Assembly: GCA_964560425.1 (NCBI GenBank)
Contig: CAZLLE010000074.1
Span: 1-30,065 of the forward strand
Direction of reading: 5' to 3'
From: CAZLLE01 sp964560425
GTDB taxonomy: Bacteria > Campylobacterota > Campylobacteria > Campylobacterales > QNZT01
DNA: 30,065 nt
The position numbers were made by a program, and so were the translations under genes. The first letter of the stretch is position 1. Each line of letters begins with the position of its first letter. The notes beneath the pieces are model-generated. The model searched no databases. It worked only from the letters and a program-made list of their open reading frames with translations, and had not been told where the DNA came from. Positions 6,403 through 14,795 of the stretch are shown one piece after another.

Positions 6403-7727
6403 TGCACTATATTACTATTAGTTTTACACATAAAAATACTCCATTAGAGACTAGAGAAAAATTAGCTTTTAATAGTGAAGATAAGCTTATCTCTTTTTAT
6501 ACGATTTTAAATGCTATGGAAGCTGTTCATGAATCTGTAATTGTATCTACATGTAATCGTGTAGAGTTTATTATTAGTACCAAAGATATTAAAATTAGTG
6601 ATTTGGTTCTTATGATGTTATATGAACTCTCTGATGTAGATTTGAAGCTTTTGAAAAAGAGTGCAGATATCTATACTGATAGTGTTGCCATTGGTCATCT
6701 TTTCTCTGTAGTATCATCTTTGGACAGTATAGTATTAGGTGAAACACAGATTGTAGGACAGGTCAAAGATGCTTTTAAATTCTCTTTTGATCATAAGTTT
6801 TGTGGTCAAAAAATTGCAAGAGTAATGCACCATGCTTTTAGATGTGCGGCAGAGGTGAGAAACTCAACAAATATTTCAAAAAATCCTATATCTATATCAA
6901 GTGTTGCTGTAGCAAAAGCAAAAGATATTTTTGGTGGAAATTTGGGTGGATATAGTGCTGTGATTGTAGGTGCTGGTGAGATGGCAACTTTGGCAGCTAA
7001 ACATCTAGCTACTGCTGGTGTAAATCTGATTATTGTTAATAGAAATATGGAAAAATCATATAAATTAGCAGAACAGATTGAAAATGTAACAGTTGTAGTA
7101 GAACCATTTTCTATGCTTGAAAAGTTGATTAATAGTTATCGTATAGTATTTAGTGCTACTAGTGCACCTGAACCAGTTATCAGAGCTGATATGAAAAAAG
7201 AGACTACATTTACAAGACATTGGTTTGATATTGCTGTTCCTAGAGATATTGAAGAGTGTGATTGTGAAGGTGTCAATATCTACTCTGTAGATGATCTACA
7301 AGATATTATGAATCAAAATATTGAGATGCGTGAAAAAAATTCAAAAGTTGCATTTAAGATAGTGGAAAAATTTACAAAAGAGTTTTATACATGGCTTGGT
7401 ACTCTATCTGTTGATCCTCTTATCAAAGAGATTCGAGAGATGGCTAGAGATTGCTCTCAACGAGAGGTTCAAAAAGCGGTAAAAAAAGGGTACATTTCTC
7501 CTGATATGCAAGAACAAGTAGAGAAAATTTTGCATCAGACATTTAATATGTTTTTACATCAACCCACAAAGGTATTAAAAAGTGGTGCAGGGCAACCACA
7601 ATCAGATACACTCGTTCAATCTATTCAAGTCTTCTTTGGACTCAATAGTAAACAAAAAAAGTTGATTAATACATATAAATGTGATTATCAAATTGAAAAA
7701 GATATTAAACAAAAGGATCAAAATTGA
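6402..7727 (+). CDS. hemA: glutamyl-tRNA reductase
   Basis: First committed step of C5-pathway tetrapyrrole synthesis: NADPH reduction of glutamyl-tRNA(Glu) to glutamate-1-semialdehyde. The catalytic cysteine is Cys51 in STCNRVEF. The conserved SLDSIVLGETQIVGQVKDAF block follows, and the NADPH site IVGAGEMA sits near residue 190. A C-terminal dimerisation region completes the 441 aa. It begins one base into the ispB stop and ends in a 4-bp overlap with proS, so translation is chained. hemC lies farther down the same operon. The glutamyl-tRNA substrate links this gene to translation. Confidence 0.97.
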   Translation: MHYITISFTHKNTPLETREKLAFNSEDKLISFYTILNAMEAVHESVIVSTCNRVEFIISTKDIKISDLVLMMLYELSDVDLKLLKKSADIYTDSVAIGHLFSVVSSLDSIVLGETQIVGQVKDAFKFSFDHKFCGQKIARVMHHAFRCAAEVRNSTNISKNPISISSVAVAKAKDIFGGNLGGYSAVIVGAGEMATLAAKHLATAGVNLIIVNRNMEKSYKLAEQIENVTVVVEPFSMLEKLINSYRIVFSATSAPEPVIRADMKKETTFTRHWFDIAVPRDIEECDCEGVNIYSVDDLQDIMNQNIEMREKNSKVAFKIVEKFTKEFYTWLGTLSVDPLIKEIREMARDCSQREVQKAVKKGYISPDMQEQVEKILHQTFNMFLHQPTKVLKSGAGQPQSDTLVQSIQVFFGLNSKQKKLINTYKCDYQIEKDIKQKDQN

Positions 7728-9415
7728 GATTTTCTAATCTATTTGCACCCACTTCAAAAGATGCTCCAAAAGATGCACTTCTACCTAGTCATATATATTT
7801 AGTAAGAGGTGGTTTTATCTCTCAAATAGGGAGTGGTATCTATAATTTTCTTCCATTAGGAAAAATTGTTTTGGATAAAATTAGAGCTATTGTAAAAGAG
7901 GAGATGGATAGAAGTGGAGCTCAAGAGACTCAGCTTGGTTTTATTACTCCCTATTCACTTTGGGAAGAGAGTGGACGAAGTGAGAAGTTTGGAAAAGAGC
8001 TTTTACGATTTAAGGATAGAAAAAATAATGAATTTGTATTAGGACCAACTCATGAAGAGGCAATGGTTGATTTAGTCAGAAATCGTATAAAAAGTTATAA
8101 ACAACTCCCTCTTAATCTTTACCAAATTAATACAAAATTTCGTGATGAAGCTAGACCTAGATATGGAATTTTGAGAGGTCGTGAGTTTTTGATGAAAGAT
8201 GGCTATAGTTTTCATGAAAGTCATGAAGATTTAGAGAGAGAGTATGCTCTTATGCAAGATACATATAGCCGTATTTTGGATAGATTAGGGTTGGAGTTTC
8301 GTGTAGTTGAAGCTGATAGTGGTGCTATTGGTGGAAGTGGTAGTCGTGAATTTATGGTTTTGGCAGATAATGGTGAAGATGATATTGTTATATGTGATAG
8401 CTGTAATTATGCTGCAAATATAGAGGCTGCAAAGAGAGTCAAAAGAGAAAACCCTGATAGTGAAGTAGAGATGAGTAGCGGTAAATTTCCTACTCCTAAT
8501 ATCAAAAGTATTGAAGATTTGAGTAACTTTTTTAAGATTGATAGCTACTTTTTAGTTAAAGCAGTTGCAAAAAAGGCTATTTATGAGGATAAAGAGGAGA
8601 TTGTAATCTTTTTTATTCGTGGTTGTGATGAACTACAAGATACAAAAGCTCAAAATGCTTGTGGTGCTTTAGAAATTGTAGATGTAAGTGAAGATGAGTT
8701 GGTTGCTAAAGGTATAGTTCCTGGTTTTATTGGTCCTTCTGTATCTGGTGTAGCAATTTATGTAGATAGTGAACTTGAAAATGCTAGTGATTTGATTTGT
8801 GGAGCAAATGAGAAAGATTATCACTTTATAGGTGCCTCTTTTAAAGATGAGAATATTAAATATCATGATCTTATTGCTGTTTGTGAAGGTGATAAATGTA
8901 TCAAATGTGGTTCAAAATTATCTACTACAAAAGGTATTGAAGTTGGTCATATTTTTCAACTAGGCACAGGATATTCAGAGGCTCTAAATGCAACTTTTTT
9001 AGATAGAAATGGTAAAGCACAACCTTTTGTAATGGGTACTTATGGTATTGGTGTAAGTCGTTTGGTTGCTGTTATTGTAGAACAGTTTCATGATGAAAAA
9101 GGCATGATGTGGACACCTGAAAGTACTCCTTTTAAGTTTGATATTATTGTTTCAAATATCAAAGATGAAGAGCAGAGAGAATTTGCTAATGAGCTTTATA
9201 AAAATATGATAGATGAGAATATAGAGACACTTTTGGATGATAGAAGTGATAGATTTGGCTTTAAGATCAAAGACTTTGAACTTATAGGTTTTTCTTATGC
9301 TATAATTGTTGGAAAAGGTTTGAAAGATGGTGAAGTTCAGCTTGTTGATCGAAGAACTTTAGAAAAAACAACAATTTCAAAAGATAAAATATTTGAAGTT
9401 ATCAAGGGATTATAG
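7724..9415 (+). CDS. proS: prolyl-tRNA synthetase (bacterial type with editing domain)
   Basis: Class II aminoacyl-tRNA synthetase charging tRNA(Pro). Motif 2 is the stretch FRDEARPRYGILRGREF (about residues 140-156) and motif 3 is GTYGIGVSRLVAVIVE (about 440-455). Between them lies the ~180-residue insertion domain of bacterial ProRS, which hydrolyses Ala-tRNA(Pro); the anticodon-binding domain is at the end. At 563 aa it is full length. The start is TTG in the sequence TTGA, overlapping the hemA stop, with AAAGGA 7 bases upstream. No sign of disruption. Confidence 0.97.
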   Translation: MRFSNLFAPTSKDAPKDALLPSHIYLVRGGFISQIGSGIYNFLPLGKIVLDKIRAIVKEEMDRSGAQETQLGFITPYSLWEESGRSEKFGKELLRFKDRKNNEFVLGPTHEEAMVDLVRNRIKSYKQLPLNLYQINTKFRDEARPRYGILRGREFLMKDGYSFHESHEDLEREYALMQDTYSRILDRLGLEFRVVEADSGAIGGSGSREFMVLADNGEDDIVICDSCNYAANIEAAKRVKRENPDSEVEMSSGKFPTPNIKSIEDLSNFFKIDSYFLVKAVAKKAIYEDKEEIVIFFIRGCDELQDTKAQNACGALEIVDVSEDELVAKGIVPGFIGPSVSGVAIYVDSELENASDLICGANEKDYHFIGASFKDENIKYHDLIAVCEGDKCIKCGSKLSTTKGIEVGHIFQLGTGYSEALNATFLDRNGKAQPFVMGTYGIGVSRLVAVIVEQFHDEKGMMWTPESTPFKFDIIVSNIKDEEQREFANELYKNMIDENIETLLDDRSDRFGFKIKDFELIGFSYAIIVGKGLKDGEVQLVDRRTLEKTTISKDKIFEVIKGL

Positions 9416-9826
9416 TTGGTTTATTTTATTATTTATTTTTTTATAGAAGTTATGGTAACTACTAATATCGCCTCTCAAATTGGTGGTTTAATGACTTTTA
9501 TTGAGATTGTTTTGAGTGCTTTTATTGGTTTGTTTTTATTAACAAATTTTCGTTATACTCTCGCCAAAAGTATGAGTTCGGTTCTCTCTGGAGAGCTTAC
9601 TGCTCAAGAGTTTCAAAAGATGAGTCTTTTTACTCTTTTTGGGGCTATACTTTTGATTGTCCCTGGCTTTTTTAGTGATATGCTTGGGGTATTACTACAG
9701 TTTACTTTTTTTGGTACATTTTTTGCCAAGAAGATACTGCATTTAAAAACAAATAAAACAACTATGCAAAGGAAAGATAATGATGCAATTGATGTCGAAA
9801 TTATTGATAATATCAATACTAAGTAG
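9416..9826 (+). CDS. fxsA: FxsA family membrane protein
   Basis: Small inner-membrane protein of 136 aa. FxsA in E. coli was named for suppressing F-plasmid exclusion of phage T7 when overproduced; its normal role is unknown. Visible features are three to four hydrophobic helices (about 1-20, 24-45, 72-108), the family-like segment LFGAILLIVPGFFSDMLG, and a charged cytoplasmic tail. The TTG start lies immediately after the proS stop with AAGGGAT just upstream. The coding end overlaps the next gene by 47 bp, an unusually long overlap in a different frame. Confidence 0.8.
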   Translation: MVYFIIYFFIEVMVTTNIASQIGGLMTFIEIVLSAFIGLFLLTNFRYTLAKSMSSVLSGELTAQEFQKMSLFTLFGAILLIVPGFFSDMLGVLLQFTFFGTFFAKKILHLKTNKTTMQRKDNDAIDVEIIDNINTK

Positions 9827-10643
9827 TCTGTCGCTTTTTGCTAAAACTAATATAAGTGATCAAGAAAAACTTGAAAGAAGATTGATCTCTTATGTAAAAG
9901 ATGCGATTAGTGTAAACCCTAATTTTAAACTTGAAAAAGTAAAAATTAGACAATCTAAACCTGTGGAAAAATTGGGTGGTAATTGGAGAATCTACTTTTT
10001 AGATATTGATTTAATTATGACAAAACAGAATAATCAGAAAATGACAGTTTTTGATAAACTATTTTCAAATGGTGACTTTATTGTTAAAGATTTTCTAGAT
10101 ATTGTAAATAAAGCTTCTCTAAAAGATAAGACTGTTCCTGATATGGATCCTGCTCTATATAGAAGAGATCATCTTTTATATGGTAATTTTGATGCTCCAA
10201 ATAAAATTGTTGCATTTAGTGATCCTGTTTGTCCATTTTGTATCTCTTATATGCCAAAATTAATTGAGGCGGTAAAAGCACATCCCGATAAGATAGCACT
10301 CTTTTATTATCATTTTCCTCTTACTATGCTTCATGAAGAGGCTCCTACTATTATCAAGGCGGCATTGGTTGCTGAGAAAAGAGGTGTCAAGGATGTAATA
10401 GAAAAGGTCTATAAAAATAAATTTGAGCTTCGCACTGGTAATGAAGATGTTATTTTGAAAGCTTTTAATAAAGCAATTGGAACAAGAGTAACAAAAAATG
10501 ATATTAAACAACAAGATATTTTGAAACATTATAGTGAAGATTTAGAGTTGGCTGGTAAAATGATGATTAATGGAACACCAACAATCTATGTAAATGGTAA
10601 AAAAGATTTTAAAAGAAACCAATATAAAGAGTTAATAAAATAG
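9780..10643 (+). CDS. periplasmic thiol-disulfide oxidoreductase (DsbC/DsbG/DsbA-like)
   Basis: Exported thioredoxin-fold protein. A signal peptide covers about residues 1-21 (ends SLSLFA). A ~100-residue N-terminal region like the dimerisation domain of DsbC/DsbG proteins follows. The thioredoxin domain has active site CPFC (Cys151-Cys154) in FSDPVCPFCISYM and the cis-proline loop NGTPTIYVNG (Pro267). This would oxidise or isomerise disulfides in the periplasm. Tandem ATGs at 9780 and 9783 both follow AAAGGAAAG; the second has better spacing. The gene overlaps fxsA by 47 bp and hemC by one base (TAGTG). The two-domain layout resembles the H. pylori HP0231-type Dsb proteins; DsbA versus DsbC activity is not resolvable by eye. 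Confidence 0.85.
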   Translation: MMQLMSKLLIISILSSLSLFAKTNISDQEKLERRLISYVKDAISVNPNFKLEKVKIRQSKPVEKLGGNWRIYFLDIDLIMTKQNNQKMTVFDKLFSNGDFIVKDFLDIVNKASLKDKTVPDMDPALYRRDHLLYGNFDAPNKIVAFSDPVCPFCISYMPKLIEAVKAHPDKIALFYYHFPLTMLHEEAPTIIKAALVAEKRGVKDVIEKVYKNKFELRTGNEDVILKAFNKAIGTRVTKNDIKQQDILKHYSEDLELAGKMMINGTPTIYVNGKKDFKRNQYKELIK

Positions 10644-11587
10644 TGAAAAAACTTATTATTGCAACAAGAGGGAGCAAACTAGCTCTTTGGCAGTCTGAGC
10701 ATGTTAAATCTGTATTAGAGTCTGCTCATGAGGGGTTAGAAGTAGAGTTAAAAGTTATGATGACTAAAGGTGATAAAATTTTGGATACACCTTTGGCTAA
10801 AATCGGAGGAAAAGGGCTTTTTACAAAAGAGTTAGAAGAGTCTATGCTTAGAGGTGAATCACATATTGCTGTGCATAGTCTCAAAGATGTACCCACTGAA
10901 TTTCCTGATGGTTTAGTACTTGGAGTAATTACCAAAAGAGAAGATGAGAGAGATGCTCTTTTGAGTGATAAATATAAAGATATTGATGATTTACCACAAG
11001 GTGCGATTGTTGGTACAACTAGTCTAAGAAGAAGAATGCAAATTTTGGCTCTTCGACCTGATCTAAAGATCAAAAATCTTAGAGGTAATGTAAATACTAG
11101 AATTCAGAAACTAAAAGATGGTCAATATGATGCCATAATATTAGCCGCAGCTGGGATGAATAGACTTGGACTAAATAATTTGGTTGAATATGTATCTCCT
11201 ATTGGGGTTACAAAAATGATTCCTGCTATGGGTCAAGCTGCTCTTGGTATAGAGTGTGTTGATAATCCTGAAATTTTGGAGCTGATATCTGTTTTAAATG
11301 ATAAAACATCAATTATTGAGACTACTATTGAGAGAAATTTTGTAGAAGTATTACAGGGTGGGTGTCAAGTGCCAATTGGTGTAAATGCTAAAGTTGCTGG
11401 TGATATAGTTACTGTAAGATGTTGTGTTGGTATGCCTGATGGTACTGATATTATTAAAGAAAAAAGAGTTTGTAATAGTGCTGATTATAAACATATAGGT
11501 AGAGAACTTGCTGATGTTATGATTGAACATGGTGCAATTAAACTACTTAAAAGAGCTGAGGAAATGGCTTTAGAAGAAATTTTATAG
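10643..11587 (+). CDS. hemC: hydroxymethylbilane synthase (porphobilinogen deaminase)
   Basis: Polymerises four porphobilinogens into hydroxymethylbilane in haem synthesis. The N-terminus IIATRGSKLALWQ is diagnostic. KIGGKGLFTKELE, AVHSLKDVPTE, GTTSLRRRMQ and LRGNVNTR follow, and the cysteine that carries the dipyrromethane cofactor is Cys241 in GGCQVPIG. Length is 314 aa. The GTG start overlaps the previous stop. It is the second tetrapyrrole gene of the operon after hemA. Confidence 0.97.
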   Translation: MKKLIIATRGSKLALWQSEHVKSVLESAHEGLEVELKVMMTKGDKILDTPLAKIGGKGLFTKELEESMLRGESHIAVHSLKDVPTEFPDGLVLGVITKREDERDALLSDKYKDIDDLPQGAIVGTTSLRRRMQILALRPDLKIKNLRGNVNTRIQKLKDGQYDAIILAAAGMNRLGLNNLVEYVSPIGVTKMIPAMGQAALGIECVDNPEILELISVLNDKTSIIETTIERNFVEVLQGGCQVPIGVNAKVAGDIVTVRCCVGMPDGTDIIKEKRVCNSADYKHIGRELADVMIEHGAIKLLKRAEEMALEEIL

Positions 11588-11599
11588 GGAGAATATGTT

Positions 11600-13414
11600 A
11601 TGAGGGATGCTATAGATTTATTAAAAGAGAAGAATCTTCTTCGTGTTATTGATGAAGAGGTTGATATAGATTTAGAGATTCCTCATATTGCCTATATTGA
11701 AGTAAAAAAAGAGGATTCAAAAGCTCTTCTTTTTACCAATCCTATCTCAAAAAGATTAGATAAAAAATATACTACTCCTGTTTTAATGAATGTTTTTGGT
11801 TCACATAAAGCAACTGAACTTTTTCTTGGAAAAGATGCTGATATAATTGCCAAAGAGATTGAAGATCTTCTTCATATGAAACCACCTCAATCTATTAGTG
11901 ATAAGATTGGACTATTTTCAAAACTATTTCATCTTAAAAATGTTTTCCCAAAGAGATTAAATAAAAAAGGTGTTTGTCAATACTCTATTAAAGGGGAGCG
12001 TGAGTGCTCTTTGTATGATTTGCCTATTTTGACAACTTGGTCAAAAGATGGTGGACCTTTTATTACAATGGGACAAGTTTATACTCAATCTCTTGATGGA
12101 AATATTAAAAATCTTGGAATGTATCGATTACAAGTTTATAGTGAAAATAGATTGGGAATGCATTGGCAAATTCATAAAGATAGTGCAATGTTCTTTCATG
12201 AATATAAAAAAGCTGGTAAAAAAATGCCAGTTTCTATTGCTATTGGTGGTGATCCTCTCTATACATGGGCAGCAACTGCACCGCTTCCTCATGGTGTATA
12301 TGAGTTGTTAATGTATGGTTTTATAAAAGGTAAAAATCCTAGAGTTGTAAAATCTATTACAAATGATATATATATTCCTGAAGATGTGGATTTTGTGATT
12401 GAGGGGGAGGTTGATCCTTTTAAGATGGAGATAGAGGGACCTTTTGGTGATCATACTGGATATTATACTCTGGAAGAGGAGTATCCTGTGATGGATGTAA
12501 AGTGTATTACAGCCAAAAAAGATCCTATATATTTGGCTACAGTTGTTGGTAAACCACCTTTGGAAGATAAATATATGGGTTGGGCAACTGAGAGGATATT
12601 TTTGCCACTTCTAAAAACTACAACTCCTCAGCTTATTGATTATGTTATGCCTGAAAATGGTGTATTTCACAATTTGATTATTGCAAAAATGCAGACAAGA
12701 TACCCCGGACATGCTTCTCAATTTATGCATGCTTTTTGGGGTGTCGGGCAGATGAGTTTTGTAAAACATGCTATTTTTGTCAATGATGATGCTCCTGATT
12801 TGGAAAATTATGAAGCATTGAGTGATTATATCTTGGATCGTGTCCAGATATCAAATATTATTGTGAGTGAGGGTGTATGTGATGCACTTGATCACTCTAG
12901 TGATAGATTTGCATATGGTGGAAAATTGGGTGTTGATTGTACTGAAGATAATGTAAATTTCCCTCAAAAAAATATTTTGGATGATGAAGTTTTATTCTCT
13001 AAAATAGTGGAAATAGAACCCACAATAAAAGAGATCAAACAGTATAAAACTTATACTAAAACACCTGTTTGTATGATTGCAATTGATAAGCAAGAGTCCA
13101 TTAAAAATATATATGACAAGTTAAAAATTCTTAAAGAACATACAAAATTATTAGTTTTTGTAGATGTTCAAAAGAATGACTTATCAAATATATATATGTT
13201 GATTTGGCGTATTGTCAATAATATTGATGCTTCAAGAGATATATTTTTGGAAAAAGAGTTTATTGGTATTGATGCAACAAACAAAGGAAAGGTTGAAAAT
13301 TTTCCAAGAAGGTGGCCAGATGATACAGATTGTGATAGAGAAGTTATCTCTAATTTAAGAAAAAGAGGTTTATTAAATATTGATGATTCTTTCTTAGATA
13401 AATATTATATATAG
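11600..13414 (+). CDS. UbiD-family decarboxylase, menaquinone (futalosine) pathway type
   Basis: UbiD-family enzymes use prenylated FMN to decarboxylate aromatic acids. At 604 aa with an extended C-terminus it matches the menaquinone decarboxylase subfamily (SCO4490-like) associated with the futalosine route used by Campylobacterota. Family blocks are visible: the mid-N-terminal stretch around LGMYRLQVYSENRLGMHWQIHKD, ATAPLPHGVYE, and the catalytic acid loop IEGPFGDHTGYY. Start ATG 11600 has GGGAGA seven bases upstream; an ATG at 11594 is out of frame. It ends the operon that also makes the polyprenyl tail. The cofactor-making UbiX flavin prenyltransferase must be elsewhere. The exact substrate is inferred. 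Confidence 0.9.
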   Translation: MRDAIDLLKEKNLLRVIDEEVDIDLEIPHIAYIEVKKEDSKALLFTNPISKRLDKKYTTPVLMNVFGSHKATELFLGKDADIIAKEIEDLLHMKPPQSISDKIGLFSKLFHLKNVFPKRLNKKGVCQYSIKGERECSLYDLPILTTWSKDGGPFITMGQVYTQSLDGNIKNLGMYRLQVYSENRLGMHWQIHKDSAMFFHEYKKAGKKMPVSIAIGGDPLYTWAATAPLPHGVYELLMYGFIKGKNPRVVKSITNDIYIPEDVDFVIEGEVDPFKMEIEGPFGDHTGYYTLEEEYPVMDVKCITAKKDPIYLATVVGKPPLEDKYMGWATERIFLPLLKTTTPQLIDYVMPENGVFHNLIIAKMQTRYPGHASQFMHAFWGVGQMSFVKHAIFVNDDAPDLENYEALSDYILDRVQISNIIVSEGVCDALDHSSDRFAYGGKLGVDCTEDNVNFPQKNILDDEVLFSKIVEIEPTIKEIKQYKTYTKTPVCMIAIDKQESIKNIYDKLKILKEHTKLLVFVDVQKNDLSNIYMLIWRIVNNIDASRDIFLEKEFIGIDATNKGKVENFPRRWPDDTDCDREVISNLRKRGLLNIDDSFLDKYYI

Positions 13415-13449
13415 TGGAATTTAGCATATGATATTTAAAAACGATATTA

Positions 13450-13502
13450 TTCACAATAATTTCACAATTTAATAAAATTTTTTTTTCTTTGTCTCTTATA
13501 AA
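13450..13502 (+). promoter_or_regulatory. tandem 11-bp repeat and probable promoter of the barrel-SPOR gene
   Basis: TTCACAAT occurs at 13450-13457 and again at 13461-13468, an 11-bp period that puts both copies on one face of the helix. This is the geometry of OmpR-type response-regulator half-sites. A TATAAA at 13497-13502 could be the -10, placing the repeats just upstream of the -35 region, as for an activator. A second candidate -10 (TATATT, 13519-13524) is possible. No regulator is identified. Confidence 0.4.
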
Positions 13503-13589
13503 GCTATTTTTCTAAACTTATATTAAGGAACATAATAATAGAATCATTTAACTTTCGATTAATAAAAATAAATTATAGGAGAATTTTGA

Positions 13590-14519
13590 ATGAAAAAAAT
13601 TTTGTTTGCTTGTTCCGCATTTGCATTGTTAAGTATTTCCGCTATTGCTGATGATTATAAATATGAATTAAGCCCATATGTGGGTTATAACTTTGCTGAT
13701 AGTGACTGTGTGATTGAGGATACTGTTGGTGTTGGTCTAAATTTTAATACTTATTTTGATAAAAACTGGGGTTTAAGATTAGCTTATGAAAGACTTCTTG
13801 ATGCTGATCTTAAAGCAGTAGATGAGAGTATTGATGTAAGTAGATTTTATGCAAATGGTATCTATAAAAAAGCAGAGCCTTGGAAAAATATTACACCTTA
13901 TATTGTTGCTGGTGGTGGATATGAAGCTTATGAAGATAGTAAAAAATTACCATGTGCAGGACAATGGTTTCAAGATATTGGAGTAGGTGCTAATGTTGCA
14001 GTTACAAAGAGATTAAGAATTACTCCCGAAGTAAAAGTACTAAGAAAAGATAAATGTGAAACAGTTGATGTAATTCCTACTATTGCATTAACTTATGCAT
14101 TTGGTTTACCTGTGGAAAAATCTGTAGATAGGATTGTTTATCGTGATAAGATTATCACAAAAGAGGTTCCTGTAGAGAAGATTGTAGAAAAAATTGTAAA
14201 AGTGAATGTAGGTCACCCAATATGTACAGCACCTATTAGTTATGCAGATAGATGTGATGACTCCTATTATGTACAAGTTGCAGCAGCAATTCATTGTGAG
14301 GTAGATTGTAATACACAATTCAAAAATCAAGCTCTATTAACTAAACTTAGAACATTGGGATATGCGTATAGTTTTCATACAACAACCAATGCAACTGGAC
14401 ATAAAGTTACAAGATTGCTAGTTGGTCCATATCACTGTAAAAAAGATGCATTTAAAGAGTTGTGTGATATTAAAGCACAAGTCAAATGTGACGCTTTTGT
14501 TTATAGTAAGAAAAAATAA
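13590..14519 (+). CDS. outer-membrane beta-barrel with C-terminal SPOR-like domain, cysteine-rich
   Basis: Signal peptide 1-20 (cut after SISAIA). Residues 23-172 look like an eight-stranded OmpA-type barrel, with alternating hydrophobic strands such as LSPYVGYNFAD and TPYIVAGGGYE, closing on a strand ending ALTYAFG. A linker of about 173-208 repeats the pattern VEKIV. Residues 226-305 resemble a SPOR domain: YYVQVAA, LLTKLRTLGYAY, RLLVGPY, then a final helix and strand. SPOR domains bind peptidoglycan stripped of stem peptides, so this would tether the outer membrane to the wall, replacing the usual OmpA C-domain. The mature part has ten cysteines (40, 122, 156, 212, 222, 236, 240, 283, 292, 300), suggesting disulfides. 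Strong site TAGGAGAA lies before ATG 13590. Barrel and SPOR calls are by eye. Confidence 0.78.
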   Translation: MKKILFACSAFALLSISAIADDYKYELSPYVGYNFADSDCVIEDTVGVGLNFNTYFDKNWGLRLAYERLLDADLKAVDESIDVSRFYANGIYKKAEPWKNITPYIVAGGGYEAYEDSKKLPCAGQWFQDIGVGANVAVTKRLRITPEVKVLRKDKCETVDVIPTIALTYAFGLPVEKSVDRIVYRDKIITKEVPVEKIVEKIVKVNVGHPICTAPISYADRCDDSYYVQVAAAIHCEVDCNTQFKNQALLTKLRTLGYAYSFHTTTNATGHKVTRLLVGPYHCKKDAFKELCDIKAQVKCDAFVYSKKK

Positions 14520-14545
14520 GTACCTATTATTTCTTGATATTTTAA

Positions 14546-14569
14546 ACCATCGCCTTTTTGGGCGGTGGT
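14546..14569 (+). terminator. terminator after the barrel-SPOR gene
   Basis: ACCATCGCC (14546-14554) pairs with GGCGGTGGT (14561-14569), the single wobble being T-G, around TTTTTG. A moderately T-rich tail follows. The hairpin is GC-rich against its surroundings and lies 27 bp after the stop codon. The following 200 bp to the next gene contain one further weak hairpin (AAGTGA/TCACTT, around 14720-14750) and nothing that looks coding. Confidence 0.65.
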
Positions 14570-14795
14570 AATTTGTTGCTCTAATCAAATATTTCTCCAA
14601 GTAACATTTTCTCCTTTAACTCTACAAAAGATAAATAAGATTTTAATATAGTTGAATAATAATTTAGGAATAAAATAGAACTCTTTTGATAGGATTGTAC
14701 CCATACTTTTTTATATATTGGAAGTGAGTGCTTTAGCTTCACTTTCTAATATCTTTGTAGAAAAATTTTATATTAAATTATATTAGGTGAAAAGA

